DNA from: Microbacterium sp. Leaf159 | GTDB taxonomy: Bacteria; Actinomycetota; Actinomycetes; Actinomycetales; Microbacteriaceae | Direction of reading: 5' to 3' | Assembly (NCBI RefSeq): GCF_001423615.1 | Contig: NZ_LMOU01000002.1 | Span: 375,148 to 409,534, forward strand | Length of the DNA: 34,387 nt | Part shown: positions 25,192-32,505 of the stretch, piece by piece | Position numbering within the stretch: the first letter of the stretch is position 1 | Layout: every line of letters begins with the position of its first letter | The notes under the pieces: generated by a model | Told to the model about the DNA's origin: nothing | Databases searched by the model: none | The model's input: the letters and a program-made list of their open reading frames with translations, nothing else | Program-made: the position numbers and the translations under genes

Positions 25192-26874
25192 ATGACCACT
25201 CCCACCGCTCCCCCGACCATCAGCCCGACCACCGCTCCGATCCAGACCACGCAGCAGGGCCCCGCGATCACCGTCACCGGTCCGCTGCGTGAGCGCTACG
25301 ACGAGATCCTCACCCCCGAGGCGATCGCGTTCCTCACCGAGCTGCACCACCGCTTCGCCTCACGCCGCCACGATCGGCTGGCCGACCGGATGCGCCGGCG
25401 GTTCGAGATCGGCAACGGCCACGATCCACGATTCCGCGACGACACCGCGCACATCCGCCAGGATGCCGAGTGGCGCGTCGCCGGCGCGGGCCCCGGCCTC
25501 GAGGACCGCCGGGTCGAGATCACCGGTCCGACCGACCCGAAGATGACGATCAACGCCCTGAACTCGGGCGCTCGGGTCTGGCTCGCAGACCAGGAGGATG
25601 CGACCAGCCCCACATGGAAGAACGTCATCGAGGGCCAGCTGTCCCTCCGCGACGCGATCCGCGGCGAGCTCTCCTTCACGGGTCCGTCGACCGAGCAGGG
25701 TCCGGGCAAGGAGTACCGCGTCACTGCGGAACGCACGCCCACCATCGTGATGCGCCCCCGCGGATGGCACCTGCCGGAGAAGCACCTGCAGTTCACCGAT
25801 CGCGCGGGGCGCCGCACCGCGGCATCCGGTTCGCTCGTGGACTTCGGCCTCTACTTCCTGCACAACGCGAAGGAGCTCATCGCGAACGGGCTCGGCCCGT
25901 ACTTCTACATCGCGAAGCTGGAGTCGAGCGAAGAGGCGAAGCTGTGGGACGACGTGTTCTCCTTCAGCGAGGAGTACATCGGAATCCCGCACGGCACGAT
26001 CCGCGCCACCGTACTCATCGAGACGCTGCCCGCGGCGTTCGAGATGGACGAGATCCTGTACGAGCTGCGCGACCACTGCGCAGGCCTCAACGCCGGACGC
26101 TGGGACTACATCTTCTCGATCATCAAGAACTACCGCGGTCGCGGCGCGCGCTTCGTGCTCCCCGATCGCAGCGAGGTCACGATGACGGTGCCGTTCATGC
26201 GGGCCTACACCGAACTGCTCGTGCAGACCTGTCACAAGAGGGGCGCCTACGCGATCGGCGGAATGAGCGCCTTCATCCCCAACCGCCGCGACCCCGAGGT
26301 CACGGCGCGGGCTTTCGAGAAGGTGTCGGCTGACAAGAAGCGCGAGGCCGGCGACGGCTTCGACGGCACCTGGGTGGCCCACCCCGATCTGATCCCCACA
26401 GCGCAGGCGGAGTTCGACGCCGTGCTCGGCGAGCGACCGCATCAGGTCGACCGTCAGCGCCCAGAGGTCGCGGTGACTGCGGCGCAGCTGCTCGACGTGC
26501 ACATCGGGCGCCCGATCACGGCCCGCGGAGTGCGCGACAACGTCTCGGTGGCGATCCGTTACCTCGAGGCGTGGCTGCGGGGCCTGGGCGCGGTCGCCAT
26601 CGACAACCTGATGGAGGATGCCGCCACCGCCGAGATCAGCCGCTCGCAGGTGTGGCAGTGGATCCACCAGGACCGCACCACCGAAGACGGCACGCCGATC
26701 ACGGCCGAGTACATCGAGAGCCTCATCCGCGATGTGCTCGCGCAGGCCACGCGATCAGCCGGCGACCGGTTCGACGACGCAGCGGAGATCTTCCGCGACG
26801 TCGCCCTGCAGGAGGAGTTCCCGGCGTTCCTGACACTCGGCGCGTACAGTCGCTTCCTCGTCGACGAGGACTGA
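25192..26874 (+). CDS. aceB: malate synthase A
   Basis: Condenses glyoxylate with acetyl-CoA to malate (EC 2.3.3.9), second step of the glyoxylate bypass. The 560-residue protein is the A isoform (E. coli AceB 533), not the 720-residue G form usual in corynebacteria and mycobacteria. Signature residues are RDHCAGLNAGRWDYIFS near 292-307, FGLYFLHNAKEL, TVLIETLPAAFEMDEILYEL, and IGGMSAFIPNRRDPEV. The first 25 residues are a Thr/Pro-rich extension (TTPTAPPTISPTTAP). AAAGGA precedes the ATG. Co-transcription with aceA is likely and a strong terminator follows the stop. Confidence 0.96.
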   Translation: MTTPTAPPTISPTTAPIQTTQQGPAITVTGPLRERYDEILTPEAIAFLTELHHRFASRRHDRLADRMRRRFEIGNGHDPRFRDDTAHIRQDAEWRVAGAGPGLEDRRVEITGPTDPKMTINALNSGARVWLADQEDATSPTWKNVIEGQLSLRDAIRGELSFTGPSTEQGPGKEYRVTAERTPTIVMRPRGWHLPEKHLQFTDRAGRRTAASGSLVDFGLYFLHNAKELIANGLGPYFYIAKLESSEEAKLWDDVFSFSEEYIGIPHGTIRATVLIETLPAAFEMDEILYELRDHCAGLNAGRWDYIFSIIKNYRGRGARFVLPDRSEVTMTVPFMRAYTELLVQTCHKRGAYAIGGMSAFIPNRRDPEVTARAFEKVSADKKREAGDGFDGTWVAHPDLIPTAQAEFDAVLGERPHQVDRQRPEVAVTAAQLLDVHIGRPITARGVRDNVSVAIRYLEAWLRGLGAVAIDNLMEDAATAEISRSQVWQWIHQDRTTEDGTPITAEYIESLIRDVLAQATRSAGDRFDDAAEIFRDVALQEEFPAFLTLGAYSRFLVDED

Positions 26875-26889
26875 CTCGCACTGCACAGA

Positions 26890-26926
26890 AGCCCCTCGGA
26901 TGCCGCGATCCGGCATCCGAGGGGCT
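26890..26926 (+). terminator. terminator of aceA-aceB
   Basis: AGCCCCTCGGATGCC (26890-26904) and GGCATCCGAGGGGCT (26912-26926) make a 15-bp perfect stem with a 7-nt loop, starting 16 nt after the aceB stop. No T-tract follows. Both arms hold the CGGATGCC/GGCATCCG word also found in the terminator at 6823-6848. Confidence 0.9.
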
Positions 26927-26976
26927 CTGCCGTTCCGCCCTGTGGACAACCGGGTTCGAGCGTCTCCGCCCCGCCC

Positions 26977-26982
26977 TACGCT
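26977..26982 (+). promoter_or_regulatory. predicted -10 of the small membrane protein gene, leaderless type
   Basis: TACGCT is followed by exactly 6 nt and ATG at 26989. No Shine-Dalgarno is present, so a leaderless transcript is the likely reading. Confidence 0.5.
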
Positions 26983-26988
26983 CGCGGG

Positions 26989-27369
26989 ATGTCGACACCT
27001 ACACCCCTGTCCGAACACGCTCTCCGCGTCCGCCGCACCGCCTCCCTCAGCCTCAGTTCCGCCTCGCTAGCGATCACCCTGCTGACGGCGATCCCGATCG
27101 CCCTGGTCCTGTTCGGCTTCGAGGAGAACGCCGCTCTCCATGTCCCCATAGAGCTCGTGAGCCCATCGCAGAGCATCGCGAGCGCGACCGGCGCGGTCGG
27201 GCTCGTGCTCGGCGGGAACCTGCCGCATGCGGGTGTCCCCAGACCGAGACTCCCCGTGCAGCTGGGGGTGGCAGCGCTCCTCACCGTCGGCGCGTCGACG
27301 GTGCTGCTGGCGATGCCCGTGCTTCTCATGGTCGCTTCCCTGCTCGCCGGCATCCTGACCATGTTCTGA
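26989..27369 (+). CDS. small membrane protein of unknown function
   Basis: A 126-residue hydrophobic protein with likely helices at about 27-44, 62-78 and one or two within 88-126. The N-terminal 26 residues are polar and basic (SEHALRVRRTAS), and the loop before the last part has GVPRPRLPVQ. I recognise no family. The ATG follows TACGCT-N6 and coding bias holds throughout, which supports a real gene. It follows the aceAB terminator, so it is transcribed separately, and lies 41 bp before a second small gene with its own leaderless-type promoter. Confidence 0.65.
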   Translation: MSTPTPLSEHALRVRRTASLSLSSASLAITLLTAIPIALVLFGFEENAALHVPIELVSPSQSIASATGAVGLVLGGNLPHAGVPRPRLPVQLGVAALLTVGASTVLLAMPVLLMVASLLAGILTMF

Positions 27370-27398
27370 CCGGCGGCGCCTGCGACCACGGGCGGGCG

Positions 27399-27404
27399 TA
27401 GCCT
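27399..27404 (+). promoter_or_regulatory. predicted -10 of the kinase-like gene, leaderless type
   Basis: TAGCCT is followed by GAGATC (6 nt) and the ATG at 27411, with no Shine-Dalgarno. Confidence 0.5.
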
Positions 27405-27410
27405 GAGATC

Positions 27411-27845
27411 ATGAGCGACGCCTGGTCCGACATCTCCGCCGAGTTCCTGCACCTGTACCCCCGTGGACGCCGTCTGCTCGTCGTCGCGGGGGCGGATGCC
27501 GAGCGTTCACGCCACGCGGCCGATGGCCTCGCCGCCGCTCTGACCGCCGCGGATCAGCAGGTCGAGCGCAAGCACACGGACGATGGTGACGAGCAGGTTC
27601 TGCGCACCGATGTCATCGCTCCGTTTCGCGCATCCCCCGACAGCGGCAGCGTGCTCGTCGTCTCGGGTCCGCCCGCGCTGCTGAGTGAGACCGCTCGCGG
27701 TCTCTGGAACTTCATCGTGTGGCAGCTCGCGGGAGACGAGGCCCCGCACACGCTCGCCTCGGCGCTCGTCGATGTGACCGACCCCGCGAATCCGACCCGG
27801 CGCTTCGCGGACTACTGCGCGCTTCCCTCGTCGTTCGGCGCCTGA
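27411..27845 (+). CDS. degenerate uridine-kinase-like protein without P-loop
   Basis: A 144-residue cytosolic protein. Its blocks line up in order with actinobacterial uridine kinases of about 200 residues: LLVVAGADAERSRHAADGLA corresponds to the VDGxDGSGKTTFA P-loop strand, SVLVVSGPPALL to the VLVVDGPFLL strand, GLWNFIVWQL to the GLWDxSVWL segment, and ALVDVTDPANPTRRFADYC to the conserved C-terminal IIDNTDPxHPxRxFADxC. The GKT/S of the P-loop is replaced by RSR, and the DDFH and lid regions are missing. Kinase activity is therefore unlikely; it may be a regulatory paralogue or a decaying but still open frame. The family link is from memory of the motif order. The gene stands alone, with its own predicted promoter. 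Confidence 0.68.
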   Translation: MSDAWSDISAEFLHLYPRGRRLLVVAGADAERSRHAADGLAAALTAADQQVERKHTDDGDEQVLRTDVIAPFRASPDSGSVLVVSGPPALLSETARGLWNFIVWQLAGDEAPHTLASALVDVTDPANPTRRFADYCALPSSFGA

Positions 27846-28193
27846 CGCGCACCCGGAGGTTCGCGGGTGCCTCGGTTCCCCCGACCGAAGCACCCGCACG
27901 TCCACCCGTTCTCCCGCGGGCGGTCCGTCATACCCGGCGCTCACGCGCCTGTCCCCGAGCTTCCGGACGGGCGGTCCACCGCGTCCGGAAGCCGTGACAG
28001 CCGACGAACCCGAAGCCGGAGCTTCGTCGCCATCTGCCGTCATGACCCGCCTGGGGACACGGGCAAGCTCAGGTTATGCACGCGCAGAACGCGCCGGAAG
28101 AGACGCCGACCCTTCTGTCACCCGGTGCACGAACCCCGGCACGCAGTGCACCCGTTGGCACGCGAATCGCGATCTCGTGTCACCGGATGACGG
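27846..28193. other. 348-bp gap with several hairpins, no convincing gene
   Basis: This is the largest gene-free stretch of the window, between two converging genes. GCTTCCGGAC (27959-27968) and GTCCGGAAGC (27983-27992) form a 10-bp stem whose loop itself holds GCGGT/ACCGC. CGAAGC (28011-28016) and GCTTCG (28021-28026) form a second, tetraloop hairpin. GGTGCAC (28124-28130) and GTGCACC (28146-28152) form a third. The only long open frame (27867-28190) encodes an Arg/His/Pro-rich sequence without domain or Shine-Dalgarno and looks spurious. Terminators for both neighbours, or a small RNA, are possible. Confidence 0.55.
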
Positions 28194-29270
28194 TCAGAGC
28201 GAGAGGCCGAGCTGCTCGTCGCTGAGCAGCATCGCCTCGGCCAGTCGCGGCGGCTGCGTGCGTGCGGCGAGGCGGAACGCACTGGGGCTCAGACCGACAT
28301 GGCGGGAGAACTGCGCGCGCAGCGCGGCAGCATCGGCGAACCCCGAGCGCAGGGCGACCGCCGCGAGATCCTGAGGAGGAGTCGACAGCAGCTCTTCCCT
28401 GGCCGTCACCAGGCGGCGGCGCAGCAGCCGGCCGGCGAGGCTCTCGTCCGTCCCCGCGTAGAGGCGGAACAGCTGGCGCCGACTGATGTGCAGCTCAGCG
28501 GCGAGCTCTTCGATACCGAAGCCGGCGTCGCGATGACGCCGCTCGATGATCCGCCCCGCCTCAGCGCGGAGCTCACTCGCCCGATCGGTCTCCCCGTCGC
28601 CGGGGAACTGCCGGAAGAGACCACGCACGAGAGCGAGGAGCGCGGCTTCGGTGCCCGCGAGCGCTCCGGCACCCTGATCTGGGTCCTTGGCCCATTCGAA
28701 GAGCATCCGTCCGAACGACGCACCCGCAGCCCTCGTCAGAGGTGTGTCCGGGAACATCTCCGCGCCTCGCGCCAGCACATGTCGATACCCCGGGATCGCC
28801 GCGACAGGGACGACGACACCTGTCGTCTCACTCACACCGAGATGCTCGACGGCCGAGGCGCCGAGACTCGACATGAACCCCATGCGCCCGACGCTCATGA
28901 GCTGGATGCCCGCAGCCGTGTGCAGCCGCTGACCTCCCTGGTTCGACATCCCGACGATGATGATGTCCTCGTCCTCGGGGGAACCACGGTCGTAGCTCAC
29001 GGTGTGCGCCGTCTCGAGGGTGCTGTAGAGCATCGTGGCCCCGATCGACCTGCGCAGGAGCGCCGCCTGGAACGCGTCGGGATCGTCGGCTCTCATGGTC
29101 CCGAAGTTGGAGAGCTGGAGCATCCCGAGATGTCCATCGAGACGGATCACCTCGGCGGAGAACCAGTCGGGGACGACATGCTCGTCATCGGCGGACGGCG
29201 ACGTCCACAGCCCCGTGGACAGTCTGCCCAGCCAGGCGGCCAGTTCTGCATCATCGATCACCCGCGACAT
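28194..29270 (-). CDS. AraC-family transcriptional regulator
   Basis: A 358-residue regulator. The C-terminal AraC domain has its first helix-turn-helix near 250-275 (FGIEELAAELHISRRQLFRL) and the second near 300-333 (DLAAVALRSGFADAAALRAQ, then GLSPSAFR). The N-terminal 200 residues (DEHVVPDWFSAEVIRLDGHL, then SNQGGQRL) resemble the AraC_binding_2 sensor domain of FeaR/NitR-like regulators. GGGGGT precedes the ATG. It is transcribed alone, in the same direction as aldR 125 bp upstream, and no catabolic gene is directly attached, so its target cannot be named. The FeaR-like sensor would suit an aromatic or amine catabolic operon. Confidence 0.87.
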   Translation of the reverse strand: MSRVIDDAELAAWLGRLSTGLWTSPSADDEHVVPDWFSAEVIRLDGHLGMLQLSNFGTMRADDPDAFQAALLRRSIGATMLYSTLETAHTVSYDRGSPEDEDIIIVGMSNQGGQRLHTAAGIQLMSVGRMGFMSSLGASAVEHLGVSETTGVVVPVAAIPGYRHVLARGAEMFPDTPLTRAAGASFGRMLFEWAKDPDQGAGALAGTEAALLALVRGLFRQFPGDGETDRASELRAEAGRIIERRHRDAGFGIEELAAELHISRRQLFRLYAGTDESLAGRLLRRRLVTAREELLSTPPQDLAAVALRSGFADAAALRAQFSRHVGLSPSAFRLAARTQPPRLAEAMLLSDEQLGLSL

Positions 29271-29395
29271 CGCAACCCCCAGCGGATGCGAGCCGCGTCG
29301 GCGTCGGCTGCCCCGTCCCGGCCCTCACGATAGGGATGGGGGCGGTGCCGTGCAATATACAGTCGACGACTCCTGCCCGGAGACAGGCACCGTCG

Positions 29396-29905
29396 CTAGC
29401 GGAACGATGCCGCCACCGAGTTGCGGTGATAGTCGAACACGATGCTGGTCCTCGTCGAGGCGACGCTCGACTGCGCCGAGAGGTGCTCCAGCACGAACTC
29501 GCGCATCTCCGAGGAGTCGGCGACGGCGATGTGCAGCAGGAAGTCGTCGTCTCCCCCGAGGAAGAACACCTGGATGACCTGCGGCAGCACCCGCACGCGG
29601 TCGGCGAACTCGACGATGCTCTCTCTGCGCCCGCTCGGGCGCAGAGTCACGCCGATGATCGCCTGCAGGCCCGCGCCCAGCATCCGCTCGTCGACACTCG
29701 CGTGGAAACCGCTGATCACGCCCCGGTCGACGAGGGCGCGCAGGCGCGCGTGTGCGGTCGACGGGGCGACACCGAGATGTCCGGCGAGCTCGGCGTTCGT
29801 CATCCTCCCGTCGGCGCTCAGCAGCTGGACGATTCGCGCATCGATCGCATCGAGCGCCGGTGCCCGAAGAGTGTTCGACTGTGTGGCCTCAGATGACGTC
29901 TCCAT
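29396..29905 (-). CDS. aldR: Lrp/AsnC-family regulator of alanine dehydrogenase (AldR)
   Basis: A 169-residue protein of standard Lrp size with an N-terminal helix-turn-helix at about 18-70 (LDAIDARIVQLLSADGRMTN, then APSTAHARLRALVDRGVI) and a C-terminal RAM ligand domain (about 80-150, with VIQVFFLGGDDDFLLHIAV). It is divergent from ald with 115 bp between starts, the arrangement of aldR-ald in mycobacteria, where AldR senses alanine and other amino acids. CATAAT 7 nt before the ATG and no Shine-Dalgarno suggest a leaderless message. Confidence 0.88.
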   Translation of the reverse strand: METSSEATQSNTLRAPALDAIDARIVQLLSADGRMTNAELAGHLGVAPSTAHARLRALVDRGVISGFHASVDERMLGAGLQAIIGVTLRPSGRRESIVEFADRVRVLPQVIQVFFLGGDDDFLLHIAVADSSEMREFVLEHLSAQSSVASTRTSIVFDYHRNSVAASFR

Positions 29906-29912
29906 GCGAACG

Positions 29913-29918
29913 ATTATG
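29913..29918 (-). promoter_or_regulatory. predicted -10 of aldR, leaderless type
   Basis: On the minus strand CATAAT (five of six matches to TATAAT) is followed by 7 nt and the aldR ATG. No ribosome binding site is visible. Confidence 0.55.
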
Positions 29919-29922
29919 CAGG

Positions 29923-29986
29923 ATTCTCTCGATGAACGAATGTTCTTCAGCCATTCTGTCGATCAGTCGACGTTTCTGCGATTCTG
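29923..29986. promoter_or_regulatory. phased repeats in the aldR-ald control region
   Basis: ATTCTCTCGATGA (29923-29935) and ATTCTGTCGATCA (29953-29965) match at 11 of 13 bases and start 30 bp apart; ATTCTG recurs at 29981-29986, 28 bp further. Between the first two is GAAC-GAAT-GTTC (29934-29945), an inverted repeat. Helically phased sites of this sort suit Lrp-family octamers that wrap DNA, so AldR is the likely binder. Confidence 0.65.
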
Positions 29987-30020
29987 AGATGTACCCACGC
30001 AACCGTCACTTGGAGGATCG

Positions 30021-31115
30021 ATGAAGATCGGCGTGCCCACAGAGGTCAAGAACAACGAGAACCGCACCGCGCTCACGCCTGCGGGTGCCGACCGTCTGGT
30101 GCACGAGGGCCACCGCGTGCTCGTGCAGTCCGGCGCGGGCGTCGGGTCCGGCATCTCCGACGAGGCGTATCGTCTGGCCGGCGCCGAGATCGTCGCTACG
30201 GCCGAAGAGACCTGGGGCGGGGCGGAGCTCCTCATCAAGGTGAAGGAACCGATCGCGCAGGAGTACGGCTTCCTTCGTCCTGACCTCACTCTCTTCACCT
30301 ACCTGCATCTCGCGGCCGATCGCGCATTGACGTCCGCGCTCGTCGATGCGGGAACCACCGCTGTCGCCTACGAGACCGTGCAGCTGCCCGATCGCAGCCT
30401 GCCGCTGCTCGTACCGATGAGCGAGATCGCCGGCCGCCTCTCGGTGACCATGGGCTCGTACTCCCTGATGCGGTCAGCGGGCGGACGAGGCGTGCTGATG
30501 GGTGGAATCGCCGGTGCTCCTCGCGCCAAGACCGTCGTGATCGGCGGCGGTGTCGCCGGGGAGCATGCGGCAGCCAACGCCCTCGGCCTCGGTTCTCAGG
30601 TGACCGTGATCGACATCTCGCTGCCGCGCCTTCGTGAGCTCGAGCACCGCTACGGCGGCGCTCTGCAGACTCGTGCGTCGAGCAGGTACGACATCGCCGA
30701 GGAGCTGGCGACGGCCGACCTCGTGATCGGCTCGGTGCTGATCCCCGGTGCCGCCGCACCCAAGCTCGTCACCGATGACATGGTCGCGGCGATGAAGCCA
30801 GGATCGGTCCTCGTCGACATCGCGATCGACCAGGGCGGATGCTTCGAAGGCTCGCGTCCGACCACTCACGACGACCCCACCTTCGCTGTGCACGACTCGA
30901 TCTACTACTGCGTCGCCAACATGCCGGGCGCTGTGCCCGAGACCGCCACCCGCGCCCTCACCAACGCCACTCTCCCCTATGTGTCGGCCATCGCCGGCAG
31001 GGGGTGGGAGCGAGCCGCGGCGGACGACGCCGCGCTCGCCAAGGGCCTCAATGTGCAGGGTGGACGCATCACACTGGATGCCGTCGCACGCGCGCACGGC
31101 TTCGCCACGGCATGA
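30021..31115 (+). CDS. ald: alanine dehydrogenase
   Basis: Interconverts L-alanine with pyruvate and ammonia using NAD (EC 1.4.1.1). The 364-residue protein has the expected active-site residues K75 (LIKVKEP) and H96 (YLHLAAD), the substrate-binding R15 (NENRTAL), the NAD fold [13 protein letters not shown] and the aspartate of [12 protein letters not shown]. Family length is about 370. GGAGG precedes the ATG by 5 nt. It is controlled in all likelihood by divergent AldR. It ends at a hairpin shared with the convergent FAH gene. Pyruvate formed here could supply PoxB. Confidence 0.97.
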   Translation: MKIGVPTEVKNNENRTALTPAGADRLVHEGHRVLVQSGAGVGSGISDEAYRLAGAEIVATAEETWGGAELLIKVKEPIAQEYGFLRPDLTLFTYLHLAADRALTSALVDAGTTAVAYETVQLPDRSLPLLVPMSEIAGRLSVTMGSYSLMRSAGGRGVLMGGIAGAPRAKTVVIGGGVAGEHAAANALGLGSQVTVIDISLPRLRELEHRYGGALQTRASSRYDIAEELATADLVIGSVLIPGAAAPKLVTDDMVAAMKPGSVLVDIAIDQGGCFEGSRPTTHDDPTFAVHDSIYYCVANMPGAVPETATRALTNATLPYVSAIAGRGWERAAADDAALAKGLNVQGGRITLDAVARAHGFATA

Positions 31116-31139
31116 CCGGCTGAGCTGAGACAGGCAGGA

Positions 31140-31166
31140 GGGCCGAGGAGTCGATCTCCCCGGCCC
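31140..31166. terminator. two-way terminator between ald and the FAH operon
   Basis: GGGCCG (31140-31145) pairs with CGGCCC (31161-31166), and inside it GGAG (31147-31150) pairs with CTCC (31156-31159) across a single A-C mismatch, with a 5-nt loop. The hairpin sits in the 73-bp gap between two convergent stops and can serve both strands. Confidence 0.7.
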
Positions 31167-31188
31167 TGCTCCCTGCCATCGGTCGCGT

Positions 31189-32025
31189 CTAGCGTCCGGG
31201 GTCGAAACGGATCGTGTTCCGGAGCGCACCGATCCCCTCGATCTCGGTCACGACCACGTCTCCGTCGCGCAGCCACCGCGGCTCCGGCATCCCGAGAGCC
31301 ACGCCTCCCGGCGTTCCGGTGAGCACGATGTCGCCGGGGCGGAGTGCCGTGATCTGCGAGACATAGGCCACGAGGTCGGCCGCGTCGAAGACGAGCTCCG
31401 CGGTGTCGGCATCCTGCACGAGCTCGTCGTTCACCGCGCAGGTGATGCGCAGCCCGGAACTGGGATCGAGTTCGTCAGCAGTGACGACCCACGGCCCCAC
31501 CGGCGTCGTCGCGTCGAACGCCTTGCCCTGCAGCCACTGCAGTGTGCGCTGCTGCCAGTCCCGCATCGAGATGTCGTTCGACACCGCGTACCCGAGGATC
31601 GCCGCCCTCGCCTGCTCACGGTCGGCCCGATGCACCTCAGCGCCGACTATGACCGCCAGCTCCGCTTCCCAGTCGAGCTTGCGCGTCTCGCGCACGACGA
31701 TGTCGTCTGCGGGCCCGGTCAGCGTGTCTGCGAACTTGGCGAACAGAGTCGGGAACTCCGGCACCGGTCGCCCCGTCTCGAGGATGTGGTCGCGATAGTT
31801 CAGGCCGCAGCAGAACACCTTCGCGGGCCGTGGCACCGGGGTGGCGAACTCGTGCGCGTCGATATCGGCCCTGGCCGGATGCCGCAGAGCATCCGCCGCA
31901 CGCGTGCGCCAGTCGGGGGCAGCGATCAGCTCCTGCACGTCGGACTCGTCGAGCAGCACCCATCCCGCCGCGTCCCCCACCGCCGCATGTGTGCCGCCGT
32001 CTCGGCGCACCGTCGCAAGACGCAT
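31189..32025 (-). CDS. fumarylacetoacetate hydrolase (FAH) family enzyme
   Basis: A 278-residue protein with an N-terminal cap (about 1-70) and the FAH catalytic fold: VFCCGLNYRDHI, FAKFADTLTGPAD, WEAELAVIVG with metal-binding glutamates, GYAVSNDISMRDWQ, and VLTGTPGGVALGM. Members hydrolyse or decarboxylate acylpyruvate-type ring-cleavage products with Mg or Mn. A longer frame exists, but the ATG at 32025 overlaps the stop of the RidA-like gene by one base (TGATG) and fits the family N-terminus (MRLATVRRDG). Being last in an operon with an aromatic-CoA monooxygenase/reductase, it probably handles a ring-fission product, for example fumarylpyruvate or an analogue; the exact substrate is open. 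Confidence 0.87.
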   Translation of the reverse strand: MRLATVRRDGGTHAAVGDAAGWVLLDESDVQELIAAPDWRTRAADALRHPARADIDAHEFATPVPRPAKVFCCGLNYRDHILETGRPVPEFPTLFAKFADTLTGPADDIVVRETRKLDWEAELAVIVGAEVHRADREQARAAILGYAVSNDISMRDWQQRTLQWLQGKAFDATTPVGPWVVTADELDPSSGLRITCAVNDELVQDADTAELVFDAADLVAYVSQITALRPGDIVLTGTPGGVALGMPEPRWLRDGDVVVTEIEGIGALRNTIRFDPGR

Positions 32026-32432
32026 CAGGCGTCCTGCGCGCCAGACAGGTGCGCGACGCCCTGGATCTCGATCAGCGCCTCCGGCTGCCAGAGCCGTGTC
32101 ACGCCGATACCCGCCATCGCGGGGTACTCGGTGCCGGCGAGCTCGCGCCATCGTCTGCCGATCTCGCGGCCGTTGCGCTGATAGTCGTCGACGTCGGTGA
32201 GGTAGATGGTGACGTCGACGAGGTCGCGTGGTTCACCACCAGCCGCCGCCAGGGTGGTCAGCACGTTCGAGAACGCCTGGACGAACTGCTCCACGATGCC
32301 GCCAGGGACGATGTGCCCGGCGGCATCCATCGCCGTCTGACCGCCGAGATAGACGAACTCTCCGGCTCGGACGCCGTGCGCGAATCCGCTCGGCTTCACG
32401 AGCGACTCGGGGTTGATGATCTGCCGCGACAT
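32025..32432 (-). CDS. RidA-family (YjgF/YER057c/UK114) protein lacking the catalytic arginine
   Basis: A 135-residue protein of usual RidA size, expected to be a trimer in the cytosol. GEFVYLGGQTAMDAAGHIVP, FSNVLTTLAAAGGEPRDLVD and ALIEIQGVAHL are the family blocks. In archetypal RidA the segment before the last block reads PARSCVEV, with the arginine that binds the carboxylate of the imine substrate; here it reads PAMAGIGV, so the arginine is methionine. It therefore belongs to the Rid subfamilies that sit in catabolic operons rather than the housekeeping deaminase. AAGGAG precedes the ATG and the next gene is coupled through TGATG. Confidence 0.88.
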   Translation of the reverse strand: MSRQIINPESLVKPSGFAHGVRAGEFVYLGGQTAMDAAGHIVPGGIVEQFVQAFSNVLTTLAAAGGEPRDLVDVTIYLTDVDDYQRNGREIGRRWRELAGTEYPAMAGIGVTRLWQPEALIEIQGVAHLSGAQDA

Positions 32433-32505
32433 GTGCGGTCTCCTTCGTTTCGGTCTGTCTGAGTTCCTGGGTCCGCGTGTCTGCGCGTGTCGATCGATGG
32501 CCGGC

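Noticed and set aside
26571..27401. A 276-codon plus frame overlapping the end of aceB and the small membrane gene
   Set aside because: It is a frame-shifted reading of aceB, reads through the aceB terminator and is Arg/Pro-rich throughout.
27867..28190. A 107-codon frame in the largest gap
   Set aside because: His/Pro/Arg-rich, no Shine-Dalgarno or leaderless -10, and it spans several hairpins.
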